This document shows positions 12,801-22,984 of a stretch of 64,000 nucleotides of DNA, piece after piece. The notes under the pieces are model-generated. The model was not told where the DNA came from, did no database searches, and worked only from the letters and a program-made list of their open reading frames with translations. The translations under genes were made by a program, and so were the position numbers. Every line of letters starts with the position of its first letter. The stretch's first letter is position 1. Source of the stretch: Pisaster brevispinus (lineage: Eukaryota > Echinodermata > Asteroidea > Forcipulatida > Asteriidae); assembly GCA_023634235.1 (NCBI GenBank), contig JAMKCF010000012.1, positions 17,369,884-17,433,883 on the forward strand, in the 5' to 3' direction.

Positions 12801-12952
12801 CAGTCTATTTTGAGACAGTGCGCAACGTCGTCAGGAAAGATGCCCTCCCGTCAGCAGCCAGCCTGGATGTCAAGGCCTCCTCGCTTCAAGAGCCAGCCCT
12901 CCTTGGAGCAGCCAGTCTGGTCCTGGAGTATGCAACTCGGAGGACATACTAA
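849..12952 (+). CDS. GNE: Bifunctional UDP-N-acetylglucosamine 2-epimerase / N-acetylmannosamine kinase
   Basis: Eleven coding exons: 849-1057, 1681-2285, 2983-3195, 4254-4341, 5222-5432, 8982-9111, 10005-10073, 10800-10952, 11651-11833, 12082-12198, 12717-12952. All junctions are GT-AG and phase-consistent; the product is 737 aa (human 722). GNE is the cytosolic enzyme making ManNAc and ManNAc-6-P, the first committed steps of sialic-acid synthesis. The epimerase half (about 26-390) begins [14 protein letters not shown] and keeps H125, D127, E149, D158, D159 and R162. R278 and R281 match human R263/R266, the CMP-sialic-acid feedback site altered in sialuria. The ROK kinase half (about 424-737) has ATP motif AVDLGGT with D428 and R435, catalytic N531/D532, E581/H584, and zinc ligands C594, C596, C601 with E603. 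ATG 849 has A at -3 and G at +4. The frame is open back to an acceptor at 820-821, so a longer N-terminal isoform and an untranslated first exon upstream are possible. Homology is from remembered family sequence; exon edges are read directly. Confidence 0.95.
1138..1297. repeat. Short TIR element in GNE intron 1
   Basis: The left end attgaccacttgc near 1139 is matched by gcaaggggtcaat near 1284-1296 as an inverted repeat. Internally ccgccattttggga is mirrored by caaatggcgga. It lies in intron 1 (1058-1680) and carries two YY1-like ATGGCGG/CCGCCAT cores. It is a MITE-like structure, with no coding similarity seen. Confidence 0.55.
2335..2449. repeat. Foldback hairpin in GNE intron 2
   Basis: The arms include tgctggtctagttag (left) and ctaactagaccagca (right), and extend outward through ggaatga/tcattcc and gttagcc-like ends to gtgcg/cgcac. 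The spacer is only about 10 bases, so the transcribed intron could form a stem of roughly 50 bp. It begins about 50 bases after the exon-2 donor at 2286. Confidence 0.7.
2695..2815 (+). repeat. Family A dispersed element, copy in GNE intron 2
   Basis: It starts caggcctgga and ends ttcaaggcctg, and shares the internal motifs ggcaaggccattttcatttt and gaaggggcac with copies at 5526, 30956, 32499, 48181, 54051 and 62259. Reverse copies are at 28289, 41445 and 48774. The ends form short inverted repeats around AGGCCT. It is non-coding and likely non-autonomous. Confidence 0.75.
4359..4735 (+). repeat. tRNA-Asn-like SINE (family N), interrupted by an inserted inverted-repeat element
   Basis: An A-box-like start (gacggctcagtttctagag) is separated from the anticodon/B-box half (cacgttaatccagag, then ggttcaaatcc) by about 150 bases at 4388-4540. 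The insert carries inverted repeats: ggagattctgtcccctccgt at its left and ggggggacagaatctcc at its right. The SINE tail (tttctttgttcaacccc, cagtttcccttgtggttt, gttgcatccc) recurs at 23000-23150. The SINE begins 17 bases after the exon-4 donor of GNE. Confidence 0.65.
5433..8981 (+). other. GNE intron 5 (largest GNE intron)
   Basis: Non-coding. It contains a family-A element at 5526-5659, an AT-rich stretch with no gene-like open frame at about 5980-7200, and degenerate family-A sequence at about 7520-7680. An (ATTC)n run lies near 7960-7984 and an (AAAC)n run near 8540-8572. A perfect CRE-type octamer TGACGTCA sits near 5783-5790. I recognise no nested gene. Confidence 0.6.
5526..5659 (+). 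repeat. Family A dispersed element
   Basis: It begins caggcctagaacttcatctt, carries the core agggcaaggccattttcatt and ends tttccaggcctg. It is a clear relative of the copies at 2695 and 30956 and lies inside GNE intron 5. Confidence 0.75.
10432..10588. repeat. Family C inverted-repeat element, copy 1
   Basis: The core gctaagcaaactgtgatgtc, then acaatacaaatcgctatggt and gatattgacc, is followed by an inverted end (catcttgagatgagcttaga) mirroring the start. Copies lie at 33614-33767, 38457-38584 (opposite orientation) and 47645-47789. It is in GNE intron 7 and is non-coding. Confidence 0.7.
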
Positions 12953-12973
12953 AAGTGTCCTTGTAATCCTTGC

Positions 12974-13112
12974 TATCTCAATTGAGGTATACTGTTACCC
13001 TGATTAGAAGCCTCTTCTCCCAATGAAGATACCATTGTTCCCAATCAGTATCCCAATTGAGATATACTGTTACCCTGATTGGTCCCGCTTCTCCCATTGA
13101 AGACATCTTTTT
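12974..13112. repeat. Two-copy 75-bp tandem duplication in the GNE 3' UTR
   Basis: Both copies carry atatactgttaccctgatt-type sequence followed by cttctccca(a/t)tgaaga. The first starts at tatctcaattgagg (12974) and the second at tatcccaattgaga (13049). The duplication lies immediately after the GNE stop codon. Confidence 0.75.
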
Positions 13113-13760
13113 TTGTCCAAACCGGATATAAAAGTTCTCCAATCTGGGAAAGTTTTAGATGATATTCTACGACATTCGTAGTCATTCTATGAAAGCCGTC
13201 TTGAAGAGTGATCCAATGAAATGCTTCTAAATAACACACCAATTAATCAGTTGGGGTTTTTTGTTTTTCTTTTTTTCTTAGTTACAATTAAGTTAAAAAA
13301 ATATATCTCACTGTATGGATTGATCAAGTGTTGTTTGTTTGCAGTCTTATTTCGTTTCTGTCGTTTTGAAACACCGCACTTGATCTAATTTCAGGCATCT
13401 ACAACTTAAGATGATGTGTGGGAACTTATTGATCTAAAAGATTGTTCAATTGTACCTTTTTAGTACCGACTGAAGATGGAATAAGAGCAAGATGACTTGT
13501 TCGTGCTGGATCCATAATGAAATTATTTGATGAAAGAATTGAAGCTGTGAGTTACTAGGGTTGTACATGTTAAATATAAATGCGTGTATTCTGGGTCGGT
13601 AACTGAAATCTAGTCCCATGAACTGAACCGAGCCGTCACTACCCATGTATCCATCCATCCATCCAGTTTCTTGTAATTTTTGGGGGTTGTTTTTGTGCAT
13701 GTAATCAACCAAAGAATCTATATATATTACCATTGTATTATAATTGATTTTATCGATGTA

Positions 13761-13766
13761 ATTAAA
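13761..13766 (+). terminator. Candidate GNE poly(A) signal (variant)
   Basis: ATTAAA lies about 810 bases after the GNE stop codon and is the first common-variant poly(A) hexamer I noticed downstream. No downstream T/GT element was assessed in detail, so this is only a candidate. Confidence 0.25.
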
Positions 13767-13874
13767 TTGAGATTAATGTGTGCTAGCTGATTAATAAGTT
13801 CAGTATTTAAAAATACTGGGTAGTGTGGTAAAGTGTCCCCACTTGCGTAACGTGACTTGGGCAAGACTTTTTAA

Positions 13875-13959
13875 GCCCCCAAAAAGTGGCACCTGCACCT
13901 TAAAAAGTGCACATGTACCTTTAAAAAAGGGCACCTGCGCCTTAAAAAAGGGGCACCCA
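13875..13959. repeat. Short tandem repeat, about 22-25-bp unit
   Basis: Three to four imperfect units of the form gcacctgcaccttaaaaagt, with variants gtgcacatgtacctttaaaa and gggcacctgcgcc. It is non-coding, in the GNE 3' flank. Confidence 0.65.
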
Positions 13960-14921
13960 GGTTATAAGCTCTGACTTGTTTGTGGTTTAGTTCTAAATGA
14001 TCTTATAGGGAAAGAGAAAACCACAGCGCTGATAAAATTGTAATTATATACTTATTAATCATTTTTGCTGTATATTTTCTGTGATGAGGTTGACATTTGT
14101 AGGCTTTATACTTGACAGCGGTGGGATGAGTTTTCTAAGCCTTCCATCGTGAATGATTGCATACAAGCCAAGAATGGCTATCTTGATTTACTCAAATGTG
14201 TAACTATTTAATTACTTGTATCATTAATTTAATTACAGGCCTCTATATTTATTTTGTTTCCACACAAATCTGTTAAATTGACCGTGAAAATTTTTGCCTG
14301 TGTCTTAAAAATCTTAAAATTAATTTAGCTTTTTATTGGACATTGCTGCATTTGCGTCCCAAGTGCCAACGTTGAGATTGAAGGGTAGTTCTCCTCAAGG
14401 TTCCATGAAGGACTGTTCATTCAAAGCTTGTTATCTTTACAAAGAAAAAACAGCCTGAAGTGAAATAGCCGATGAAAGTTTCGTTTATGGATAATCATTA
14501 GAAACTTAAATGTATTTTTATGCAATCTTTTAGGCATACTCATACAATGTTTGGAAACATTGTTCAGGGTGGTAGTGTTAAGCCAGAGCCTCAACTTGAA
14601 AATACGTCAATGTAAAAACAAACTAGACCAAACTCAGTTTAAAATTATTTATTGATAGTTTAGAAGAGACGGCATTTCAATCGGCCACTTGCAAGTTAGG
14701 TTTGAATCATGTTTGGTCGAATGACTTGCTTTAATCCTCACAGGGGGACCAACAAATTAAAATTGCTCGGACCACTAGAGACAGTTGCTGTGTCTCTGGT
14801 ATGGTGCAAGCTTTTGCGTAGTTATGTTAAGGTCAAAAGGTCAAGCCATTAACTATTTTATACCATAGGTTCTTTTGGTCTGTTGCAACAGCTAATTCTA
14901 TTCTTTAGTTTTGTAAGAGAT

Positions 14922-15127
14922 AGCAAACATCTGTTACGGTAAACACCCGTAATGACAAATACCCGTAACGGCAAATACCCGTAACGGCAAACACCCGTAA
15001 TGGCAAACCTTCGTAACGGCAAACATCTGTAACGGCAAACACCCGTAATGGCAAACACCCATAATGACAAACACCCGTAATGGCAAACACCCATAACGGC
15101 AAGCACCCGTAACGGCGAACACCCATA
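14922..15127. repeat. 16-bp minisatellite, about 12 units
   Basis: The unit is ggcaaacacccgtaac with C/T changes at a few fixed positions (cccgtaatg, cccataatg, accttcgtaac). Because 16 is not a multiple of 3 and the unit lacks stops on the - strand, all three - frames stay open through the array and would encode the same 16-residue peptide period. That makes the open frames here a by-product of the repeat, not a gene. Confidence 0.9.
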
Positions 15128-16424
15128 CACAATTCTGAATTATACCAGACTTTGCTCATCTGGAGGTTGCTATACAAAAACTTGCCCCAAACCATGTGAC
15201 GCAATAACACTGTCTTTAGTCTGAGGAATCCAATTTGAGCAATCACTTGTGACCAAAACATTATTCAAACTCTCAACTTGCAAATGGTCTATCTATTTCA
15301 GTATTGATGGTAAATATTAACTGAATTTGTGGTAGTAATGACAAACATAAGAACCCTTTACCCTATTTTCAATTTTTGAAAAAGATATTATACAATTGCA
15401 TTTGAGTGCATTGTCGCCTGGACTATTCCATTTCACAAGCCGAGTGAAATGGAAAATCCATGTTTCACCGAGTGATTATACCCTGCAACAATGTACGACT
15501 GAAATGCATTTAATATTTGTTTTAACACCTTTGCTTTTGACGTTTCTAAACAACGTGGACTACTCCATGTAAACACTAACCTTTGCTGCCATGAATCGAC
15601 CATGCCTCGTTTGCACAAACAGGGGGGGCAGATTAATTTGGAAACGCCACTGCGAAGTGTCCAATACATATCCATAATGGACTCCAATAGACTGCAAGTC
15701 TCACGCGTATTCAAATACTGGGACCCGTTGAAGTGCACAAGTTTGTTTCCTTCATGCTTTCAAGCAATGTGCGTTGGACAAAAGTAGTCCAAAAATGTTT
15801 GAATCTGCCCAAGACTTGCAGTTTGTATTCAATTTTGGAGCGTCGCGGCAGTAAACACATGGCAAAATAATCTAATTAAAATGATCAAATTAAAATGATC
15901 TGTGTGTTTGGTATAATAAGTCAATATTGACCGACCAATAGAGCCTCGTTACACAAGGCAATTTACAGGCAGCCAGTTCCAGCATGTGGAACCCGATATA
16001 TGGGATGGTGTCTCCCTACCCCCACCATTGTTTCTTCATTTTGTTCTGGGAATCTCAGAAATTCTGTAGAGAATTTAAGGGGGTGGTACTTCTGTACCAG
16101 AGTGGGAGGTGGGGGGGGGGCACACACATATCAAACATGGTATAATTTCCAGGCAATCGCCAAGAGAACAAAGCATTTTAATTACCATGGTGATGGTAAG
16201 ACACTGATGGAAAATGTCTCTTGAGCAATCAAACTTTCTTTTTTCTTCAAGCAGGACAGTTGGCTGCCTCCAAATTGGCTGGGGAAAAAATGTGTGATGG
16301 GACATGCCCTTTCAGTCAACCCAGTTTATTGTGCCAAATTAGGGTCAGACAACTCCAAGTGTTCTAAAGATATTAAATTGGGTAATGGTAATTAATGATA
16401 CACACTGGTATTATAATTTATTGA

Positions 16425-16430
16425 AATAAA
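16425..16430 (+). terminator. Candidate distal poly(A) signal for GNE
   Basis: Canonical AATAAA within attgaaataaaaaacc, about 3.5 kb after the GNE stop. It is plausible only if the 3' UTR is long; no supporting feature is visible. Confidence 0.2.
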
Positions 16431-18055
16431 AAACCTAATTGAGTAAGAAAATAGGACTTAAACTAATGATTTTTTTTTCTTACAAAAAAAACAACGGGTG
16501 AGAGACCAAATATTGATATTTGACATAATTGTTTATGATTCCAAACTCATTGTATTTTAGACAGTCTCGTTTATCAGGGCTGTGTTTTATTGTGCCGTTA
16601 ACCATTTAGAGACCACTTATTTCTGCAGAACAATCACCATATGCCCAGACGTTGCTAATCTTGTTGATTTTATTGCCTGTTATTTTCAGGATAAAATAAT
16701 GTCAGGAAAGTTATCAAGAAACAGAAATACATGGATTTGTTTTAGAATTGTACATTCTATGTTAACATGGGAAACATTTGAAAATGTCACTTTGGTCCGA
16801 TACCTTTTCTTGAGCAGAAAAGGTAAAACCTTGCAGCCGTTTGTAGCCAGTATAGTTTTGTTGTTTGGTTTTTCTTCAATGTACCATTAACTACATTCAG
16901 CCAAAGACAATCAAATTTTTTGTTTAACATTCTCTTGATCTACGGAGAATTATGTGTACTTAAATCCCTGCCTGGCTTACGCATCAATGGACATCTTGGT
17001 CCAATGTCCTGTATACACAAAGAGTGACCAGGCTTTTTTCCCTCCAGCCTCAGTTTCATTACATTGAGTCGAGTTTAAACGAGATAGCTTTTCCATTATG
17101 AAGGCCTGTAATATGGTTCTCAACACCATTCATCTCTTCATTCTTTATATCCCATTATTTTACATCAACTCTACCTTGCATAGATTTTTATTCCAATCAT
17201 TGTAACCAAATAGCACTCTGCACTAATGCTAAAAGTAGGAGCCAAATACCAAGATCTCAAGACAAACTCAGTTTCAATAACGTACGCCCGTACATGTCAA
17301 AGTTTGGTTTGTCAATGATGCAGTGATCGCTTCTGACAGCCAGGTATTTTGAGCAAAAATGACACCATTTTTTGCAGAGTGCTATCGAGGCAGGACAAGA
17401 AAATAGTCTGGTCTTCTTTTATAAAAGGGATAAACATTATTCATTTAATCACTGTTGAAGACTAGGAGGTAAACAAAGATGGAGGTAGTTGTGAGATGTT
17501 TATGTCAATCATAGGAACCCTTCCATTGGACATTAATTTTTTGCAAATTCTATATTTTCATTGAAGTTTGATGTAAACTGTACACCGTCGGTAAATGTTC
17601 TAATTAAAACAGAGGAAACAAAAGTCCTATCTGTGTGTTGTTATTTTCAAAAAGTTGAGCGAAGAAATCTGAGAGCCAGACAAAATCTTGGGTAATATAA
17701 AATGGAATATTTTATGTACCTGTAATACTATTAATGCTCACAAAATATCGGATCTACTGCTGTTAAACACAAGTGACTATTTTATACATGTATATATAGA
17801 AAACTGTGAGGTCTTACAAAGAATAAATAGTTTTTTAGCAAATATAGGTTATTCAATACATTTCAGTCACAAAACTCTGTTACAAAGAATAAACTCTAAT
17901 TCTGTTTGGTTTGGGTAAATCTGTCTAAAAACACCCACAGAGCCGCCATCATTTGCATCTTGCAATCAGGGAGATGTTTAGATTTACATTCAACATATTA
18001 TGGGAAAAAAGGAGAGATTTTCAGATTTGTTTAAATCAGAACATGGAGAGACTGG

Positions 18056-18061
18056 TTTATT
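18056..18061 (-). terminator. Candidate poly(A) signal of the SPATA24-like gene
   Basis: TTTATT on the + strand reads AATAAA on the - strand, about 600 bases beyond the SPATA24-like stop codon at 18658-18660. It is the nearest canonical hexamer I noticed in that direction. Confidence 0.35.
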
Positions 18062-18296
18062 TTCAGGGAACTTTCTGCAGAATCAGGGCGAGTTTGCAGC
18101 TCTGCACCCAATCCTAATGGTGTACTCCTACAGGTGTTCGTCACATCTCAAAAAGGCTAATACTATCATACACACAGAATACTTTGCAGTCTCGATTTTG
18201 ACCAGTACATTGCAAATATAGTTGAATGGAAAGTGAAATTACTTAACCACCTCTGCAGGAAAATACAATGTAAGGCTAGAAATATATCCCATTAAG

Positions 18297-18345
18297 TCAA
18301 TATCTTTGTTCGGGGGTGCCCGTCAGAAGCCATCCAATCTGTAAC
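18297..18345 (-). repeat. Fragment of family N (tRNA-Asn SINE leader)
   Basis: atctttgttcgggggtgccc followed by gtcagaagccatcc matches the reverse-oriented leader at 41100-41145 (atctttgtttagagatgcca, gttagaagccat) and, on the opposite strand, 23185-23218. It probably lies in the 3' UTR of the SPATA24-like gene. Confidence 0.5.
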
Positions 18346-18657
18346 TGTTCTCTTTTATAATTTTAATGAAAAGTAAATTAGGATGATCGAGTTCAAAGCG
18401 GTGAGTCTACAGATGCCGTCGTCCCCTCGGACTAACATGCTTCTAAAATATGTCTTGGGTCATCCAGTGAAGTGAACCTACACATGTATAGACTTGGATG
18501 GAATTGGTCAACAGGCGGCCCTTCCAAGCGTGGTTAATTTGGCTGCGCTGTGCTGCAGTATCGAGTCTACCCAACTCTGGCAGGAGATGATGTAGGATTT
18601 TAGTTGGTGGTTGGGTCATTTTAAAAACACCACGGATTTGATCTGTTGTGCATGGGT

Positions 18658-21600
18658 TCATATTCCAGGTTTAGTGTAGCTTTTGCGTTGGGTTTTTCTC
18701 ACACCGAGTGTTCGTGCAATATAAGCTTCTTGTTGGAGCTGCACATTCAGTTCGGATACCTGCAAACAAAAATCACATTCAGTCAAACAGTAATCCAATT
18801 GTCGAATAAAACAAATTATTCCTACTACAATTTCAAGCACATCATATATCATAAGGAATTTCTAGCCATTCGTAGCTTTTCAGATTGTAAATTTGCTACA
18901 AGTATTTACAAAGTATTGCTTGTGAAATAAATGGAAAATCAGTCACGAACATTATGTAACAGGCTGTAGCAAATTAGTGTGCAAGATCGTGGACAGTTTT
19001 TTAAAATATCTGACAGTATTGGCCTACAGAACACAGTAACAGGGCCAATATGTGAAGGCTTTTGGTTACTTGTGTATTTTGTATATGTATATGCACAGTG
19101 TACACTTGGTAGCAAAAGATTTTCCTGTCAAGGCTACTACTACACTAGCCCTGGTAGGGCACCAGTTTCCATTGCACTTCATTGGTGTATCCAACCTGGG
19201 CCAAATTTCTTGTCCCTGGTTACCATGGAATTCGGCGCTTACGGCGCCCTCTAAAGCAAGTAATTCTATGCAGCCACAAGCACGCAGACTTTTGCGTTAA
19301 GCAGAGCCATGGTCTTCAAGCGTAAATACTTCTGCCAAAGCAAATGCTGAAATCCCCAAGTCTCACCTGTTGCCGGTGGTTGTCTTTCTGCTTGGCTAGT
19401 CTCTGCTTCAAGTCGCTTATCTTTGAATCTCTAAGGCTCAGTATGTCCTCCTGCTTCTGTTTTTCAGCTTCGATGGCTAGTAAGGAAAGACAAAATGACA
19501 AACGTAAGGATGACGGCTGGTGAAGAGACAATATATAAACAGAATCTGTGGCTCTCAAAAGTTCTTTCCGCTTCAATGGAATACAAGAAAAAAGAATAAA
19601 ATGAATTTCAAATATAATTTTTGCAAAGATTACATCATTTCACTCAAAAGCAGATTACAATTGGGTCAATCAGCTAAAACTTAAATAGACATTATGTGAT
19701 TCAGCATAGGAAAATCAGTTCTCAGCAATAGTGAAACAGCAATAGAAGTGAAGACAACCGACATCAACCTTGATGTCGATGTGATGTAATGTCTCAAACT
19801 TTTCTATGTCTTGAAAAATAGAAGTGCCTGGTCTTGGCAAGAAGTGCCTGGTTTGACAGAGAGTGAATGTTTGGGCAAGAAGTGAATGGTTTGGGCAAGA
19901 AGTGATTAATTTGGGCAAGAAGTGAATGGTTTGGGCAAGAAGTGCCTGGTTTGGGCAAGAAGTGACTTGGTTTGACAAGAAGTGCCTGGTTTTGGCAAGA
20001 AGTGCCTGGTTTTTGCATGGTGCATCACAGGTATAAACATCTACTTACAATCCGATTATCACAAAACTTTAAACTCAACCAATTGGAACAAGGCAAGAAA
20101 CCCATCTTCTTTTTTGCACTAAATAACTGCGCTTCTGATTGAAGTCACACACAGAAAACCCAAACAAACTGGAAAGTCTCCAAATCTTATTTACCTGAAT
20201 ATCTCATCTTGAGCTGACTGCTCTGGTTGTTTTGTTTCTGCGTTGAGTCTTTGAGCTGTTTAAATCTACAAACAACGAAGTAAATTTTTTAATTAATAGA
20301 AAGTTCTTTTACATTTAGTCTCTGTTCTTGTAAAATAAACCTTACTCTGAAAAAAACTATTTTGAGCTACAAGCTTTGTTTCTATTGTGTTCTGGGAATC
20401 TCAGGAATGTTTCAGAGGGTTTAAGGGGTGGGGTACTTCTGTACAAGAGGTGAAGTTGTGTGCTAGAGTATAGGAACATTTGAGGCTGTGGAAGGGGGGG
20501 GGCACTCTGGCACATATCAAGCCTGGTCTTAACCTGAGCTTGAGACAGGGCTGCTTACTTGGCCACAATACTCAAGGGCAACATCAGGAAACGAAAAAAT
20601 TGGGTTCTCTAGATTGTGTTCCATCTTCACTTACGAGACTTCAAAGTTCAATCTCTCCCTCTCCAGCTGTTTTGTGAGGACCTCAATCTCCCCCAGGGCA
20701 AACTGTAGCTTACTGCTCTCACTGACAAGTCTGGCTTTGGTCTCCTCATGCTGTTGCCTTTCTTCCTGTCGATTCAATATTTGTTCTTCAGTTCATCAAC
20801 ATTATTTCCATACATAAATCAAAGTAACAAGTTATTTGATTAGTTAACAGAGATAAAACACAAGCCGCCCCCCCCACTAGTCTTGGAGCAAGACATTATT
20901 AGTGCATTTTTGCAGCCTGATTGGTGACTGTACACTGCATAGCAATTCAGCACTTTCACGATTCATCAATAGAGGGCGTTCTGCACACATGGAGCTCTCT
21001 TTGATCAATGAACTTTCCCAACTGTACTGCAGCACTGTGAGGCAGCACTGAGGCCGCAGACCAAGTTACTTGGCGTGCAATTGCTCCATGTTTTTCGCTT
21101 ACACAGCTAGCGCAGAAATTCGGCGAAAAATGTTGATTGCAAACGCAGAATTCGGCGGTTAACAGAGTCATGACATTGAGCCCAGATCAGCTAAAAAATT
21201 CCATGCCTGGATTCACTCACAGTTCTAGCCTAGGTATATGTTCCACTAAATAAACATTTTGTTCCACTTTTTTATTAACATATTTTTTTTTGGGGGGGGG
21301 GGGGACGGGAAAAGAATTTACCTTTAGTTCCTCAATAATTTGTTCATGCTCCTCTTTTGTCACCATCTCAGTTTGATCTAACTGCATCTGGAGAGGTAGA
21401 CCATAAAGTTAGTGATATTCTTTCCTTGTTGAAAAAAAGGTTGGAACTGTTAAACAAATGCAAGTACAAATGTGACAAAGTATCAATGAGTTGGTGGACC
21501 TACAGTGTAGACATAGACACGTGCTCAACCTTGGTAAAGCTTTTGTTGTTACTTGCATCCTGAGGCAGTAGCAGTGAATAAGACGAATAAGTCCACAGAC

Positions 21601-21816
21601 CTTAAAAAGTTGAAGTCTGGAAATATAGGTGGCCCTGGTAGGACGTCAGTCTCCATTGCACAGCCCAGAAAGAGACTGATATCCTACCGGGGAAACTTCA
21701 TAATGCTGAAAGGAGAATCTTACTTGTTCTTTCCATGATTCCAATGTGCGTCTTTGGGTGAGCAGAAGATCGTTTAATTGTTTGTGCACAAGGATGTCAG
21801 CTGTAACACCAGCCAT
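18658..21816 (-). CDS. SPATA24: SPATA24-like coiled-coil protein
   Basis: Six coding exons in transcript order: 21816-21724, 21387-21322, 20765-20635, 20265-20195, 19476-19367, 18759-18658 (stop TGA). Introns are GT-AG and phases agree, giving 190 aa (human SPATA24 about 205). The protein is almost entirely charged coiled coil, with no signal peptide, membrane segment or catalytic motif. The best family match is residues 72-90 (KLQFALGEIEVLTKQLERE), close to the conserved core of vertebrate SPATA24. A second matching block runs from QEDIL in the fifth exon to the QQEAYIA stretch in the last. The start is in an optimal ACCATGG context. An acceptor at 21864-21865 implies at least one upstream untranslated exon. 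Vertebrate SPATA24 is testis-enriched and poorly characterised; a role here is not inferable. It converges on GNE and diverges from the LCORL-like gene. Exon structure is strong; the family name rests on memory of the human sequence. Confidence 0.8.
19194..19320. repeat. Degenerate family-B-like element
   Basis: It contains gggccaaatttcttg at one end and gttaagcagagccatggtct at the other, matching the ends of the relative at 39179-39434. It is in the last intron of the SPATA24-like gene, on the exon-proximal side. Confidence 0.4.
19828..20018. repeat. 20-bp minisatellite, about 9 units
   Basis: Units of the form gggcaagaagtgaatggttt and gggcaagaagtgcctggttt alternate in an imperfect array with a few indels. 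It is inside the intron between the fourth and fifth coding exons of the SPATA24-like gene. Open reading through it on the - strand is a product of the repeat. Confidence 0.9.
21292..21304. repeat. Poly-G tract (13 G) beside SPATA24-like exon 2
   Basis: A run of about 13 G on the + strand ends 18 bases before the second coding exon of the SPATA24-like gene (exon 21322-21387). In the - strand transcript it is a C-rich run just inside the intron. Confidence 0.7.
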
Positions 21817-22010
21817 GGTCTGATGGTAGGTTCTGGACTGAAGGCCAAATTTACAAAAAAGACCTGCAGAAAGACAAAGAGTACAATTTCAGAAAATTAA
21901 TTCAGTTGTCAGTTCACTTTATTATCCACATATTCATAATGAAAGAAAAATAGTTACATTTGATATTTAAGTTTAACCATTGCATACAGAAAGTATTTAA
22001 CCATTAGACC

Positions 22011-22060
22011 CAGTAACTGGGGCGCTGTAAAAAAAGGAGTACAGTGCCCCAGTTACCATG
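22011..22060. repeat. Short hairpin
   Basis: cagtaactggggcgctgt is mirrored by acagtgccccagttac with a spacer of about 14 bases. It is in the putative 5' intron of the SPATA24-like gene. Confidence 0.55.
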
Positions 22061-22633
22061 GTTACAGGATCTACTTAACCATAATACATGTGGATGTTGA
22101 TGAGGGTCCAGAGAATCCAAGATAGCAAGGTTTTTTCAAGACGAGGTTCCAAGTTACAATAAAAATACAATCAAAAGGTGATCGACATATGTTCAGCAAG
22201 TCCGATACTCAATTTAATTTGTGGGGTTTATATTCATCATGATCATGTGACTTAAAAGTTAGACAATTGATTAACGTGATTAACAAACAGTAAACACTGA
22301 AACAGTAAACTACTGTAGTACTACTAGTACTACTGCTGACTAACGTTGGACCTCATGGACTATTATAAAACAAAACATGCACTAAGCCACTAGTCATTAC
22401 TCTACTTAAGTTTTTAAATATTTTATTTGAAAGTGAAACAAAATAATTTACACAAAAACAAAAACAAAAGAGGTCATGTCACACTCACGGGACAGGCAGG
22501 CTCAGCCTCAGGCTGCAGGAAGGCAGTGGCAGTTCTGCCACGACTTCTGTCTATTCAACAATCACATCACAATACTTGAGACACAAGTTTCCACTAATTG
22601 TTTAATAATAACATCAATTAACTTAAAACAAAC

Positions 22634-22735
22634 CTGGCAGTGACAATTTGAACCGTGAATGGAAAATGAAATTTCCCGGCAATTTCTACAACGGGTTTCG
22701 AGTGACTCGGAAACTTGTTTACATTTTGAAATAGC
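22634..22735 (-). other. Possible 5' untranslated exon of the SPATA24-like gene
   Basis: On the - strand a donor-like ctgccag|gtttg ends at 22634. It lies downstream of a moderately CpG-bearing stretch, and an acceptor at 21864-21865 needs a partner upstream. Exon start and transcription start are guesses. Confidence 0.3.
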
Positions 22736-22785
22736 GCCACCGTGTGACGGACAACTCTACAACACTAGAGGGCGTTATTAAATAT

Positions 22786-22820
22786 GTTTTTGTTTTGTTT
22801 TGTTTTGTTTTGTTTTGTTT
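22786..22820. repeat. (TTTTG)n microsatellite
   Basis: About seven TTTTG units in the divergent intergenic region between the SPATA24-like and LCORL-like genes. Confidence 0.9.
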
Positions 22821-22984
22821 AGTTTTTTTCCTTTGATAATTTTTTTGAAGAGACTCTTTTTCTGCTGCAATTATTTTTTTCGGGAGGGTAGGATTTTGCA
22901 CATTACCTTCATTAAAAAGCAGTCGTTGGATTAATTGGGAATAATTTTCATCCAGCAAAAAAATATATATTAAAAAAATCGTAT

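Larger units (their letters stand above)
12953..18055. other. GNE 3' UTR and convergent intergenic region
   Basis: No additional gene is recognised between the GNE stop and the SPATA24-like 3' end. It holds a two-copy 75-bp duplication at 12974-13112, a short tandem array at 13875-13959 and a 16-bp minisatellite at 14922-15127. Candidate poly(A) signals for GNE are attaaa at 13761 and aataaa at 16425; neither can be confirmed from sequence alone, so the UTR length is unknown. Confidence 0.55.

Noticed and set aside
849..12952. Bacterial transfer of an epimerase/kinase pair
   Set aside because: The fused, intron-rich architecture and close similarity to animal GNE fit vertical descent.
14922..15127. 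CRISPR-like array
   Set aside because: The units are contiguous with no unique spacers, and the genome is animal.
14858..15261. Minus-strand repetitive proteins in three frames
   Set aside because: They are produced by the 16-bp minisatellite, with no start context, splice signals or homology.
19715..20018. Minus-strand repetitive peptide (LLAQ/FLPK-type repeats)
   Set aside because: It is a translation of the 20-bp minisatellite inside an intron of the SPATA24-like gene.
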